Source of the DNA: Micromonospora haikouensis
GTDB lineage: Bacteria > Actinomycetota > Actinomycetes > Mycobacteriales > Micromonosporaceae
DNA length: 64,000 bases
Reading direction: 5' to 3'
NCBI RefSeq assembly: GCF_900091595.1
Contig: NZ_FMCW01000005.1
Coordinates: 186,001 to 250,000 of the forward strand
The first letter of the stretch is position 1, and every line of letters starts with the position of its first letter. A program made the position numbers and the translations under genes. Below the pieces are notes generated by a model. The model searched no databases, was not told the DNA's origin, and saw only the letters and a list, made by a program, of their open reading frames with translations. Shown one piece after another: positions 50,477 through 59,808 of the stretch.

Positions 50477-51901
50477 GTGGAGTTGGAGTTCGAGCGCTGC
50501 TACCGGGCCGTCGACAGCCGCGACCAGCGGTTCGACGGCTGGTTCTACACGGGCGTGACGTCGACCGGGATCTACTGCCGGCCGTCCTGCCCGGCGACGA
50601 CGCCGAAGCGGCGCAACGTCCGGTTCTTCCCGTCGGCCGCCGCCGCCCAGTCGGCCGGGCTGCGGGCCTGCCGCCGGTGCCGCCCCGACGCCGCCCCGGG
50701 CTCCCCCGAGTGGGACGTCCGGGCGGACGTGGTGGGCCGGGCCATGCGGCTCATCGCCGACGGGGTGGTCGACCGGGACGGGGTGCCCGGGCTGGCCACC
50801 CGGCTCGGCTACACCGAGCGGCACCTGCACCGGATGCTCCGCGCCGAGCTGGGGGCCGGGCCCCTGGCGCTCGCCCGGGCGCAGCGCGCCCAGACCGCCC
50901 GCATCCTCATCGAGACCACGGGCCTGGGCATGGCCGAGATCGCGTTCGCGGCCGGGTTCGGCAGCGTCCGGCAGTTCAACGACACGGTGCGGGAGGTCTA
51001 CGCCGCCGCGCCGTCGCAGCTGCGGGTCGCCCGGGGCGGCCGGCCGACGCCGGGCGGGGCGGGCACGATCACGCTGCGGCTGGCGTACCGGCCGCCGCTG
51101 CACGCGGCGGCGCTGCTGGACTTCCTGGCGCTGCGGGCGCTGCCCGGCGTGGAGGAGGTGCGCGACGGGACGTACCACCGGGGGTTGCGGCTGCCGCACG
51201 GCGCGGCGGAGGTGGCGTTGACCCCGGCGGACGGGCACGTCTCGGCGACGCTGCGGCTGGCCGACCTGCGCGACCTGGCCCCGGCGGTGGCCCGCTGCCG
51301 CCGGCTGTTCGACCTCGACGCCGACCCGGCGGCCGTCGACGACACCCTCGCCGCCGATCCCGCGCTGGCCCCGGCGGTGGCGGCGGAACCGGGCGTACGC
51401 CTGCCCCGCGCCGTCGACGGCCTGGAGATGCTCGTCCGCGCCGTCGCCACCCAGCAGGTCTCCCTGGCCTCGGCCCGCACCACCCTCACCCGGCTGCTGC
51501 CCGCCGCCCCCACCGACGGCGGGCTGCGGGGCTTTCCCGGCGCGGAGGAGCTGCTGGCGCTGCCGGACCAGGCGTTCCGGATGCCGGCGGCGCGGCGGGA
51601 GACGATCCGGGCCGCCGCGCGGGCCGCCGCCGACGGCTCGCTCGACCTCGACCCGGGCGGGGACCGGGAGGAGGCCGCGCGGCGGCTCCTGGCGCTCCCC
51701 GGGATCGGCGCCTGGACGGCCGGCTACGTGGCCATGCGCGCCCTCGGCGACCCGGACGTCGGCCTCACCACCGACCTGGCCGTCCGGCGCGGTGCCGCCG
51801 CGCTCGGCCTGCCCCACGACCCATCGACCCTCGACGCGTACGCCGGGCGCTGGCGCCCCTGGCGCTCGTACGCGGTGATCCGACTCTGGAGAGCAGCATG
51901 A
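50477..51901 (+). CDS. Ada-type regulator fused to AlkA DNA glycosylase
   Basis: A 474-residue fusion. The Ada N-terminal zinc domain (FDGWFYTGVTSTGIYCRPSCPATTPKRRNVRFFPSAAAAQSAGLRACRRCRPD) holds the methyl-accepting Cys and three further Cys ligands. An AraC-type helix-turn-helix follows (LATRLGYTERHLHRMLRAELGAGPLALARAQRAQTARILIETT). From about residue 200 comes an AlkA domain with the helix-hairpin-helix LLALPGIGAWTAGYVAMRALGDPDV and the catalytic Asp in LTTDLAVRRG. It senses methyl phosphotriesters and excises alkylated bases. GTG 50477 gives the conserved VELEFERCYRAV. Confidence 0.93.
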   Translation: MELEFERCYRAVDSRDQRFDGWFYTGVTSTGIYCRPSCPATTPKRRNVRFFPSAAAAQSAGLRACRRCRPDAAPGSPEWDVRADVVGRAMRLIADGVVDRDGVPGLATRLGYTERHLHRMLRAELGAGPLALARAQRAQTARILIETTGLGMAEIAFAAGFGSVRQFNDTVREVYAAAPSQLRVARGGRPTPGGAGTITLRLAYRPPLHAAALLDFLALRALPGVEEVRDGTYHRGLRLPHGAAEVALTPADGHVSATLRLADLRDLAPAVARCRRLFDLDADPAAVDDTLAADPALAPAVAAEPGVRLPRAVDGLEMLVRAVATQQVSLASARTTLTRLLPAAPTDGGLRGFPGAEELLALPDQAFRMPAARRETIRAAARAAADGSLDLDPGGDREEAARRLLALPGIGAWTAGYVAMRALGDPDVGLTTDLAVRRGAAALGLPHDPSTLDAYAGRWRPWRSYAVIRLWRAA

Positions 51902-52464
51902 CCACCACCCTCGACGGCGCGTTCGTCGGCACCCCCGCCGGCCCGCTGAGCATCGTGACCGGCCCCGACGGGGCGGTCCGGGCGGCCGGCTTCACCGCCG
52001 AGCCGGAGTCGCTGCTGCCGCTCGTGCACCCCGGGTTGCGCGGCCCGGTGCGGCGGCGCGCCGACCTCGGGCCGGTGACCGCCGCCGTCGCCGCGTACCT
52101 CGACGGCGAGCTGACCGCCATCGACGCGGTGCCCGTGCGGCAGCACACCGGCGGGGCGTTCCAGGCGCACGCGTGGCGGGTGCTGCGCGAGGTCGGGCCC
52201 GGCCGCCCCGTCACCTACAGGGCGTACGCCGGGCTGGCCGGGCGGCCGGCGGCGGTGCGCGCCGCGGCGGCGGCCTGCGCCCGCAACGCCGCCGCCCTGT
52301 TCGTCCCGTGCCACCGGGTGCTGCGCACCGACGGGCGCCTCGGCGGCTACCGCTGGGGGCTGGACGTGAAGCGCTGGCTGCTCGCCCACGAGGCCCGGAC
52401 GGCGGCGGAAACCGTTGCGGACAAAGAGAACTGCCGAAAGTTGACAGCATCAATCATCCACTGA
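51898..52464 (+). CDS. ogt: methylated-DNA-protein-cysteine methyltransferase
   Basis: A 188-residue O6-alkylguanine repair protein: GRPVTYRAYAGLAGRPAAVRAAAAACARNAAALFVPCHRVLRTDGRLGGYRWGLDVKRWLLAHE, with the acceptor Cys in PCHRV. The unusual C-terminal tail TAAETVADKENCRKLTASIIH is less GC-rich. Its ATG overlaps the Ada/AlkA stop (ATGA), so both alkylation-repair proteins are made together, presumably under Ada control. Confidence 0.94.
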   Translation: MTTTLDGAFVGTPAGPLSIVTGPDGAVRAAGFTAEPESLLPLVHPGLRGPVRRRADLGPVTAAVAAYLDGELTAIDAVPVRQHTGGAFQAHAWRVLREVGPGRPVTYRAYAGLAGRPAAVRAAAAACARNAAALFVPCHRVLRTDGRLGGYRWGLDVKRWLLAHEARTAAETVADKENCRKLTASIIH

Positions 52465-52469
52465 GGCGT

Positions 52470-52475
52470 TACCGT
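52470..52475 (+). promoter_or_regulatory. -10 element TACCGT for the ABC exporter pair
   Basis: TACCGT ends 6 bases before the GTG at 52482, in the AT-rich end of ogt. A TTGACA at 52441 is too distant (23 bp) to be a matched -35. Confidence 0.55.
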
Positions 52476-52481
52476 CGGTTA

Positions 52482-54332
52482 GTGCCTGCGGAGAGCGACG
52501 GCGTACCGACCCACCGTGGCGACGCCGCTCGCCCGCTGCGCAACCTGTGGCGGCTGCGCCACTACCTCCGCCCGCATGCCGTCGCGTTCTGCTGGCTGCT
52601 CGTGGCGGCGCTGGCGGCCACCGGGGCGAGCCTGGCCGTGCCGCTGGTGGTGCAGCGGGTGGTCGACGGTCCGGTCGCCCGGCACGACCCGGGCGGCCTG
52701 GTCCGGCTCGGCGGGCTGGCCCTGCTCCTCGGCCTGGCCGAGGCCCTGCTGATCTTCATCCGGCGGTGGGCCCAGACCTCGTCCTCGGTGGGCATGGAGG
52801 CGACGATCCGGGCCGACATCTACGCCCACCTGCAGCGGCTGCCGGCCGGCTTCCACGACCGGTGGCAGACCGGGCAACTGCTGTCGCGGGTCACCAGCGA
52901 CCTGTCGGTGATCCGCCGGTTCCTCTCCTTCGGGCTGCTGTTCCTGGTGCTCAACCTGGTCACGTACGTCGCCGTGGTGGTGCTGCTGGTCCGGCTGCAC
53001 CCGACGCTGGGGCTGCTGGTGGCGGCCAGCGCCGTGCCGCTGTTCCTGATCAGCCGCCGGTTCGGCCGGTATTACCACGCGGCGTCGCGGCGGATGCAGG
53101 ACCAGCAGGGCGACGTGGCCACCCTCGTCGAGGAGACCGCACAGGGTCTGCGCACGATGAAGGCGTACGGCCGGGGGCCGGAGCTGGCCGCCCGGTTCGC
53201 CGACGGCGCGCGGGCGCTGCACGACACCGGCGTGGCCAAGAGCCGGCTGCTGGCCCGCACCTCCGCGCTGTTCGACCTGGTGCCCAACCTGACCCTCGGC
53301 GTGGTGCTGGTCGCCGGGGCGGTCGCCGCCGCCCGGGGCGCGCTGACCATCGGCGAGCTGGTCGCGTTCGTCAGCCTGCAGCTGATGCTGATCTGGCCGG
53401 TGCAGTCGCTGGGCTGGATCATCGCCAACGGTCAGGAGGCCGCGACGGCCGCCGACCGCATCCAGGAGGTGCTGGACACCGAGCCGGCGATCGTGGACGC
53501 CCCGCACGCCGTCGGCCTGGCCCGGGCGGGCGTCCGGGGCCGGCTGGCGTTCGAGGGCGTGTCGTTCCGCTACCCCGGCACGCCCGCGCCGGTGCTGCGC
53601 GGCATCGACCTGACCGTGGAGCCGGGCGAGACACTGGCCCTGGTGGGTGCCACCGGGGTCGGCAAGAGCACCCTGCTCTCGCTGGTGCCCCGGCTGCACG
53701 ACGTGTCCGCCGGCCGGATCACCCTCGACGGCCACGACGTGCGGGACCTGCGGCTGGCCTCGCTGCGCCGGCTGGTCGGGGTGGCCTTCGAGGAGCCGAC
53801 GCTGTTCTCCATGTCGGTCTGGGAGAACCTCACCCTGGGCCGCCCCGACGCCGACGCCGACGAGGTCCGCGCGGCGCTGGCGCTGGCCCAGGCGGACTTC
53901 GCGTACGAGCTGCCGTGGGGGCTGGCCACCCGGGTCGGCGAGCAGGGGCTCACCCTCTCCGGCGGGCAGCGGCAGCGGCTGGCGCTGGCCCGGGCCGTCC
54001 TCGGCCGGCCGGCGCTGCTGGTGCTGGACGACCCGCTGTCCGCCCTCGACGTGCACACCGAGGCGCTGGTCGAGGCGGCGCTGCGGCGGGTGCTGCGGGA
54101 CACCACCGCCCTGCTCGTGGTGCACCGGCCGTCGACGGTCGCGCTGGCCGACCGGGTGGCGCTGCTGGAACGGGGGCGGATCACCGCGGTCGGCACCCAC
54201 TCGCGGCTGCTGGCCACGGTGCCGGCGTACCGGGCGGTCCTCTCCGCCGACCCGGCCCCACCGGCAGACGCGGGGCCGCGGGCGGGAGCGGCGCTGGCCG
54301 GGCCGGACGGCCGTGGGCTGGTGCGCTCGTGA
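52482..54332 (+). CDS. ABC exporter half-transporter with degenerate Walker B
   Basis: A 616-residue fused membrane/ATPase subunit. Six membrane helices occupy residues 25-310. The ATPase has Walker A VGATGVGKST, signature LTLSGGQRQRLALARA, and Walker B LLVLDDPLSALD, where the catalytic Glu is Asp; the switch His is present (LLVVHRPSTV). Heterodimeric exporters such as TM287/288 and BmrCD have such a degenerate site in one half. It is co-translated with the second subunit. The substrate is unknown. Confidence 0.92.
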   Translation: MPAESDGVPTHRGDAARPLRNLWRLRHYLRPHAVAFCWLLVAALAATGASLAVPLVVQRVVDGPVARHDPGGLVRLGGLALLLGLAEALLIFIRRWAQTSSSVGMEATIRADIYAHLQRLPAGFHDRWQTGQLLSRVTSDLSVIRRFLSFGLLFLVLNLVTYVAVVVLLVRLHPTLGLLVAASAVPLFLISRRFGRYYHAASRRMQDQQGDVATLVEETAQGLRTMKAYGRGPELAARFADGARALHDTGVAKSRLLARTSALFDLVPNLTLGVVLVAGAVAAARGALTIGELVAFVSLQLMLIWPVQSLGWIIANGQEAATAADRIQEVLDTEPAIVDAPHAVGLARAGVRGRLAFEGVSFRYPGTPAPVLRGIDLTVEPGETLALVGATGVGKSTLLSLVPRLHDVSAGRITLDGHDVRDLRLASLRRLVGVAFEEPTLFSMSVWENLTLGRPDADADEVRAALALAQADFAYELPWGLATRVGEQGLTLSGGQRQRLALARAVLGRPALLVLDDPLSALDVHTEALVEAALRRVLRDTTALLVVHRPSTVALADRVALLERGRITAVGTHSRLLATVPAYRAVLSADPAPPADAGPRAGAALAGPDGRGLVRS

Positions 54333-56248
54333 CCACGACCGCCGACGCCGACGCCAATGCCGCCGGGGGCACGGCCGACGACGCCGAGCGGCACGAGGCG
54401 GCGGCGCACCTGGACCTCCAGCGGTGGCGGGGGCGGGCCACCGACCCGGAGGCCGACCGGAGCCGGGCCGAGGAGGCCACCCCCGAGGCCATCGCGCGGC
54501 TGCGGGTGCGCAGCCGGGCGCTGCTGCGCGACCTGCTGCGCCCGCACCGGGGACGGCTGGGGCTGGCCGTGGGGCTGCTGCTGGCCCAGAACGCCGCCGC
54601 CATGTCCGGGCCGTACCTGGTGATGCTCGGCATCGACCGGGCCATCGGGCCGCTGCGGGCCGGGGACAGCGGGCCCCTGGTCGCGATCGCCGGCGCGTTC
54701 GCCGCCGCCACGGTCGTCGAGTACGCGGCCCGGCGCGGCTTCCTCACCCTCTCCGCCCGGATCGGCCAGGCCGTGCTGCTGGAGCTGCGCCAGCGGGTGT
54801 ACGGCCACTTCCTGCGGTTGTCCGTCGGCTTCCACGAGCGCTACACGTCCGGCCGGATGATCTCCCGGCTCACCAGCGACCTGGACTCCATCGCCGAGCT
54901 GCTCGACGGGGGCGTCGACAGCCTGGTCCTCGCCGGGCTGTCGATCCTGTCGGTGGCCGGCATCCTGCTCTGGCTGGACCTGCCGCTGGCGGCGGTGACG
55001 CTGCTGGCGTTCCCGTTCCTGTTCCTGCTGTCCCGTTGGTTCGCCCGCGCCTCGGCCGGCGCGTACCGGCGGACCAGGGAGGCCGTGTCGCTGGTCATCG
55101 TCCACTTCGTCGAGTCGCTGCGCGGCATCCGGGCGGTGCAGGCGTACCGGCGGGAGCCGCGCAACCAGCGGATCTTCGCGGCCGTCAACGACGACTACCG
55201 GCAGGCCAGCCTGCGCGCGTTCCGGCTGATCGCCACGTACTCCCCGGGGATCAAGGTGATCGGGAACGTGACCGTGGCGGTGGTGCTCGGCTACGGCGGG
55301 GCCCGGGTGCTCGGCGGCGCGATGGAGGTGGGGGTGCTCGCCGCCTTCCTGCTCTACCTGCGCCGCTTCTTCGAGCCGATGCAGGAGCTGAGCCAGTTCT
55401 ACAACTCGCTCCAGTCGGCGACGGCGGCGCTGGAGAAGCTCGCCGGGGTGCTCGACGAACGGCCGGGGGTCGCCGAGCCGGCGCGCCCGGCACCGCTGCC
55501 CGGCGGCGACGCGCGCGGCGCGGTGGAGTTCCGGTCGGTCTCCTTCGGCTACCGGGCCGGCGCCCCCATCCTGTCGGGCCTGGACCTGAGCGTGCCGGCC
55601 GGGCAGACCGTCGCGCTGGTCGGGGCCACCGGGGCGGGCAAGTCCACCATCGCGAAGCTGCTGGCCCGGTTCCACGACCCGGACGCCGGCACGGTCGCCC
55701 TGGACGGGGTCGACCTGCGGGACCTGGCCGACGCCGAGCTGCGCCGGGCGGTGGTGCTGGTGGCCCAGGAGAACCACCTGTTCAGCGGCTCGGTGGCGGA
55801 GAACATCCGGTTCGGCCGGCCGGGCGCGGACGACGCGGCGGTGCAGGCGGCGGCCCGCGCCATCGGCGCGCACGACTTCATCGCCGCCCTCCCCGACGGG
55901 TACGCCACCGAGGTGCGCCGCCGGGGCGGCCGGCTCTCCGCCGGGCAGCGGCAGCTCGTGGCGTTCGCCCGCGCGTTCCTCGCCGACCCCCGCGTGCTGA
56001 TCCTCGACGAGGCGACGTCGTCGCTCGACGTGCCCACGGAACGGCTGGTGCAGCGGGCGCTCGCCACCGTGCTGCGGGACCGCACGGCGCTGGTGATCGC
56101 GCACCGGCTCTCCACCGTCGAGACGGCAGACCGGGTGCTCGTCCTCGACGGGGGCCGGGTCGTGGAGGACGGCCCGCCCGAGCGGCTCACCGCCACCGGC
56201 GGCCGGTACGCGGCGCTGCGCCGCCAGTGGCGCGACTCCCTGGTCTGA
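54329..56248 (+). CDS. ABC exporter half-transporter with canonical ATPase site
   Basis: A 639-residue partner. An acidic N-terminal extension of about 65 residues (TTTADADANAAGGTADDAERH) precedes the six helices. The ATPase has Walker A VGATGAGKST, signature RLSAGQRQLVAFARA (LSAGQ instead of LSGGQ) and a canonical Walker B VLILDEATSSLD with switch VIAHRLSTV. Its GTG overlaps the preceding stop (GTGA). Together the pair makes one intact and one impaired ATP site. Confidence 0.93.
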   Translation: MTTTADADANAAGGTADDAERHEAAAHLDLQRWRGRATDPEADRSRAEEATPEAIARLRVRSRALLRDLLRPHRGRLGLAVGLLLAQNAAAMSGPYLVMLGIDRAIGPLRAGDSGPLVAIAGAFAAATVVEYAARRGFLTLSARIGQAVLLELRQRVYGHFLRLSVGFHERYTSGRMISRLTSDLDSIAELLDGGVDSLVLAGLSILSVAGILLWLDLPLAAVTLLAFPFLFLLSRWFARASAGAYRRTREAVSLVIVHFVESLRGIRAVQAYRREPRNQRIFAAVNDDYRQASLRAFRLIATYSPGIKVIGNVTVAVVLGYGGARVLGGAMEVGVLAAFLLYLRRFFEPMQELSQFYNSLQSATAALEKLAGVLDERPGVAEPARPAPLPGGDARGAVEFRSVSFGYRAGAPILSGLDLSVPAGQTVALVGATGAGKSTIAKLLARFHDPDAGTVALDGVDLRDLADAELRRAVVLVAQENHLFSGSVAENIRFGRPGADDAAVQAAARAIGAHDFIAALPDGYATEVRRRGGRLSAGQRQLVAFARAFLADPRVLILDEATSSLDVPTERLVQRALATVLRDRTALVIAHRLSTVETADRVLVLDGGRVVEDGPPERLTATGGRYAALRRQWRDSLV

Positions 56249-56293
56249 CCCCAGGGCCGGCGATAAGCCGTGGTCGGTGCGGTCCACGGTGCC

Positions 56294-56299
56294 TACCAT
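56294..56299 (+). promoter_or_regulatory. -10 element TACCAT for valS
   Basis: TACCAT ends 6 bases before the ATG at 56306; no ribosome site, so the message is probably leaderless. Confidence 0.6.
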
Positions 56300-56305
56300 C
56301 GACCG

Positions 56306-58924
56306 ATGACTGAACCGGGCAGGTCGGCCCGCGCCGGTGTCCCCGAGCGTCCCACGCTCGACGGGATCGAGGACACCTGGGCGCGCCGCTGGCAGGACGA
56401 CGGCACGTACGCGTTCGACCGCACGAAGACGCGGGCCGACGTGTACTCCATCGACACCCCGCCGCCGACCGTATCGGGCGAGCTGCACATGGGGCACGTC
56501 TTCTCCTACACGCACACCGACACGGTGGCCCGGTTCCAGCGGATGCGCGGCCGGACAGTCTTCTACCCGATGGGCTGGGACGACAACGGCCTGCCCACCG
56601 AGCGCCGGGTGCAGAACGTCTACGGGGTGCGCTGCGACCCGGCGCTGCCGTACGACCCGCAGTGGCAGCCGCCCGCCACGCCCGTGGACGACGCCGCCCG
56701 GAAGAACCCGACCCCGATCTCCCGGCGCAACTTCGTGGAGCTGTGCGGGACGCTGACCGTCGTCGACGAGCAGGCGTTCGAGGCGCTGTGGCGGCGGCTC
56801 GGGCTGAGCGTGGACTGGTCGCTGACGTACACGACGATCGGACGGGCGGCCCGGGTCGCGTCGCAGCGGGCGTTCCTGCGCAACCTGGCCCGGGGCGAGG
56901 CGTACCAGGCGGAGGCCCCGACGCTGTGGGACGTCGGGTTCGCCACCGCCGTGGCGCAGGCGGAGCTGGAGGACCGGGAGCGGCCGGGGGCGTACCACCG
57001 GCTGCGGTTCGCCGGGCCCGGCGGGCGGGAGGTGCTGATCGACACCACCCGGCCGGAGCTGCTGCCGGCGTGCGTGGCGCTGGTCTGCCACCCCGACGAC
57101 GAGCGCTACGCCGACCTGGTGGGCGCGGTCGTGCGTACCCCCGTGTTCGGGGTGGCGGTGCCGGTGCGCGCGCACCCGCTGGCGGACCCGGTCAAGGGCA
57201 CGGGCGTCGCGATGGTGTGCACGTTCGGCGACCTGACCGACGTGACCTGGTGGCGGGAGCTTCAGCTCGACACGCGGGTGGTGATCGGCCGCGACGGCCG
57301 GCTGCTGCCGGAGCCGCCGGCCGGGGTGCCGGCGGGGCCGTACGCGGCGCTGGCCGGGCAGACCGTGGCCGGGGCCCGGCGGGCCGTGGTGGGGCTGCTC
57401 GCCGACGCGGGGGACCTGGTGGGCGAGCCGCGCCCGGTGGTGCACCCGGTGAAGTTCTACGAGAAGGGCGACCGGCCGCTGGAGATCGTCTCGACCCGGC
57501 AGTGGTATCTGCGCAACGGGGGCCGCGACGCCGGCCTGCGCGCGGAGCTGCTGGCCCGGGGCGGGGAGCTGCGCTGGGTGCCGGGGCACATGCGCAGCCG
57601 CTACGAGCACTGGGTGGGCGGGCTGACCGGTGACTGGCTGGTCAGCCGGCAGCGCTTCTTCGGGGTGCCGGTGCCGGTGTGGTACCGGCTCGACGACACT
57701 GGCGAGCCGGACTTCGCCCACCCTCTCACACCGGACGAGGCGGCGCTCCCGGTCGACCCGTCCGGCGAGCCGCCGCCCGGCTACGACGAGTCGCTGCGCG
57801 GACTGCCGGGCGGCTTCGTCGGCGACCCGGACGTGCTGGACACCTGGGCGACGTCGTCGCTGACCCCGCAGATCGTGGGCGGCTGGGAGACCGACCCGGA
57901 CCTGTTCGGGCGGGTCTTCCCGATGGACCTGCGCCCGCAGGGGCAGGAGATCATCCGCACCTGGCTGTTCGCCACGGTGGCCCGCGCCCACGCCGAGCAC
58001 GGGGTGCTGCCCTGGCGGGACGCGGTGCTGTCCGGCTGGATCCTCGACCCGGCCCGCAAGAAGATGGCCAAGTCCAAGGGGAACGTGGTCACCCCGATGG
58101 CGCTGCTGGAGCAGTACGGCTCCGACGCGGTCCGGTACTGGGCGGCCAGCGGCCGGCCGGGGATGGACCTGGCGTTCGACCCGGCGCAGATCCGGGTGGG
58201 CCGGCGGCTGGCCACCAAGCTGCTCAACGCGTCGCGGTTCGTCCTCGGGCTGGGCGCGGCGGACGCCCTGCGCGCCCCGTACGACAGCTCCAGCTCGGCG
58301 CGTCCGACTCCGCGCCGCGACCTGGAGCTGTCGGCGACGCAGCCGCTGGACACCGCGATGCTCGCCGAGCTGTCCGGCGTGGTCGCCGCCGCCACGGCGG
58401 CCTTCGACGCGTACGACCACACGGCCGCGTTGCAGGCGACCGAGTCGTTCTTCTGGCGGTTCTGCGACGACTACATCGAGCTGGTGAAGGAACGCGCCTA
58501 CGGCACCGGGCCGGGGGCCGACTCGGCGCGGGCGGCGCTGGCCACCGCCCTGTCGGTGCAGCTGCGGCTGTTCGCCCCGGTGCTGCCGTTCGTCACCGAG
58601 GAGGTGTGGTCGTGGTGGCGCTACGGTTCGGTGCACCGCGCGCCGTGGCCCACCACGTACGAGGTGGACCGGGCGATCGGGGGCACGGCCGACGCGGGGC
58701 TGCTGCGGCTGGCGTCCGACGCGCTGGGGCAGGTGCGTCGCGCCAAGTCGGAGCGGAAGCTGTCGATGAAGGCGGAGGTGCCGCTGGCCGAGGCGCTCGG
58801 CCCGGCCGACCTGCTCGACCGGCTGACGCTGGTCGCCGACGACGTGCGGGCGGCGGGGCGGATCGGCCGGCTCGACCTGCTGCCCGGCCGCACCCCGGAA
58901 CTGGTGATCGCCTGCGCCGTGTAA
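56306..58924 (+). CDS. valS: valyl-tRNA synthetase
   Basis: An 872-residue class I synthetase. The HIGH element is PPTVSGELHMGHVFSYT and the KMSKS loop is RKKMAKSKGNVV (Ser replaced by Ala). The editing domain has DTTRPELLPACVALVCHPDD and the catalytic core DVLDTWATSSLTPQI. It charges tRNA-Val and hydrolyses misactivated threonine. The anticodon-binding helices and a short C-terminus, without the long coiled coil of bacterial ValRS, place it in the archaeal-type ValRS found in many actinobacteria. It precedes interspersed repeat copy D. Confidence 0.95.
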   Translation: MTEPGRSARAGVPERPTLDGIEDTWARRWQDDGTYAFDRTKTRADVYSIDTPPPTVSGELHMGHVFSYTHTDTVARFQRMRGRTVFYPMGWDDNGLPTERRVQNVYGVRCDPALPYDPQWQPPATPVDDAARKNPTPISRRNFVELCGTLTVVDEQAFEALWRRLGLSVDWSLTYTTIGRAARVASQRAFLRNLARGEAYQAEAPTLWDVGFATAVAQAELEDRERPGAYHRLRFAGPGGREVLIDTTRPELLPACVALVCHPDDERYADLVGAVVRTPVFGVAVPVRAHPLADPVKGTGVAMVCTFGDLTDVTWWRELQLDTRVVIGRDGRLLPEPPAGVPAGPYAALAGQTVAGARRAVVGLLADAGDLVGEPRPVVHPVKFYEKGDRPLEIVSTRQWYLRNGGRDAGLRAELLARGGELRWVPGHMRSRYEHWVGGLTGDWLVSRQRFFGVPVPVWYRLDDTGEPDFAHPLTPDEAALPVDPSGEPPPGYDESLRGLPGGFVGDPDVLDTWATSSLTPQIVGGWETDPDLFGRVFPMDLRPQGQEIIRTWLFATVARAHAEHGVLPWRDAVLSGWILDPARKKMAKSKGNVVTPMALLEQYGSDAVRYWAASGRPGMDLAFDPAQIRVGRRLATKLLNASRFVLGLGAADALRAPYDSSSSARPTPRRDLELSATQPLDTAMLAELSGVVAAATAAFDAYDHTAALQATESFFWRFCDDYIELVKERAYGTGPGADSARAALATALSVQLRLFAPVLPFVTEEVWSWWRYGSVHRAPWPTTYEVDRAIGGTADAGLLRLASDALGQVRRAKSERKLSMKAEVPLAEALGPADLLDRLTLVADDVRAAGRIGRLDLLPGRTPELVIACAV

Positions 58925-58934
58925 GGGGGGCGGG

Positions 58935-58988
58935 TAAGGAGGGGCCCCTTGTTAACGCATTTTGCATAGCAGGGGCCCCCTCTTAACA
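58935..58988 (+). repeat. interspersed GGGGCCCC/GTTAAC element, copy D
   Basis: TAAGGAGGGGCCCCTTGTTAAC, GCATTTTGCATAGC, then AGGGGCCCCCTCTTAACA. It lies between convergent valS and the membrane-protein gene and could terminate both. Confidence 0.92.
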
Positions 58989-59011
58989 CCGGCGGCGGGG
59001 CGACGGGCGGG

Positions 59012-59659
59012 TCACCAGCCGCGCAGCATGCGCACGCCGAGCAGGGCGGCGACCACGGCCGGCCCGAGCAGCAGGGTGACCGCCTGGAGCCGGTACGGCA
59101 TCCGGTGCCGGGCCACCTCGACGGCGTTCCCGCCGACGAGCAGGCCGGCGGCCAGCACGAAGCCGCCCCACCAGTGGGCCTCCCCCGGGTCGACCAGGCG
59201 GTGCCGGATCAGCATCAGGGCCACGCCGACCCCCGCGCCGGCCAGGGCGAGCAGGGCCACCGTGCGGTGCAGCCCGCGCGCCAGCGGGTCGGCGGGCCGC
59301 CACAGGTAGGTGCCGGCGACCACGAGGCAGGGCAGCATGACCAGGGCGGGCCAGCCCCCGCCCATCGTGCCGGTCATCAGCAGCGCCCCGACCGTGAAGA
59401 CCAGCAGGCCGACGCAGCCGACGACGTACCCGGCGAAGGCCCGGCCGCCGCCGCGCGCCAGCAGCGTCCCGCCGGCCGCGCCGATCACCGCGCCGGGGAT
59501 CAGCACGAAGCCCGCCCACCAGTGGAACCGGCCGGCCGTCTGGGCGACCGAGGTGGTCGCCGCCACGGCCGCACCGGCGGCCGCCAGGCTGGTCACCCAG
59601 TGCCGGGTGTGCTTCGGGTACGTCCGCCGGGGCGCTGCCCGGCCCGTGTCGGCCACCAT
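59012..59659 (-). CDS. six-helix membrane protein of unknown function
   Basis: A 215-residue protein with about six hydrophobic segments and two similar HWW motifs (GRFHWWAGFVLIPGAVIGAAGGT and EAHWWGGFVLAAGLLVGGNAV), an internal repeat suggesting duplication of a three-helix unit. No enzyme motif. ATG at 59657-59659; a GTG 3 bases later is better spaced from GGGAG. Not recognised. Confidence 0.7.
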   Translation of the reverse strand: MVADTGRAAPRRTYPKHTRHWVTSLAAAGAAVAATTSVAQTAGRFHWWAGFVLIPGAVIGAAGGTLLARGGGRAFAGYVVGCVGLLVFTVGALLMTGTMGGGWPALVMLPCLVVAGTYLWRPADPLARGLHRTVALLALAGAGVGVALMLIRHRLVDPGEAHWWGGFVLAAGLLVGGNAVEVARHRMPYRLQAVTLLLGPAVVAALLGVRMLRGW

Positions 59660-59732
59660 GCTCCCAGCCTGCCGGGCGGCGCGGGCGGGAGCCATCCGGC
59701 AGGCCCTACCTTCTCCGTTCCGGCGGCCGGAT

Positions 59733-59770
59733 GGGGAGCCGGCGCGACGGGCCCGCCGTGCCGGCTCCCC
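59733..59770. terminator. hairpin after the VTC-DUF4956-CotH operon
   Basis: Perfect 11-bp arms ggggagccggc (59733-59743) and gccggctcccc (59760-59770) with an inner acgg/ccgt stem. It is 39 bp beyond the CotH stop. Confidence 0.75.
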
Positions 59771-59808
59771 CGATCCTCCGGCTCCCCGCTCTCCCTGCTC
59801 CCCCGGGC

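Noticed and set aside
52441-52475. TTGACA with TACCGT as a sigma70-type promoter
   Set aside because: The spacing is 23 bp, well above 16-19. TTGACA is inside ogt and probably chance; only the -10 is kept.
53570-58636. Open frame of 1688 codons on the minus strand opposite the ABC exporter and valS
   Set aside because: It mirrors the codon pattern of the two real genes, is extremely rich in Arg, Pro, Gly and His, and has no domain. It is an antisense shadow of high-GC third positions.
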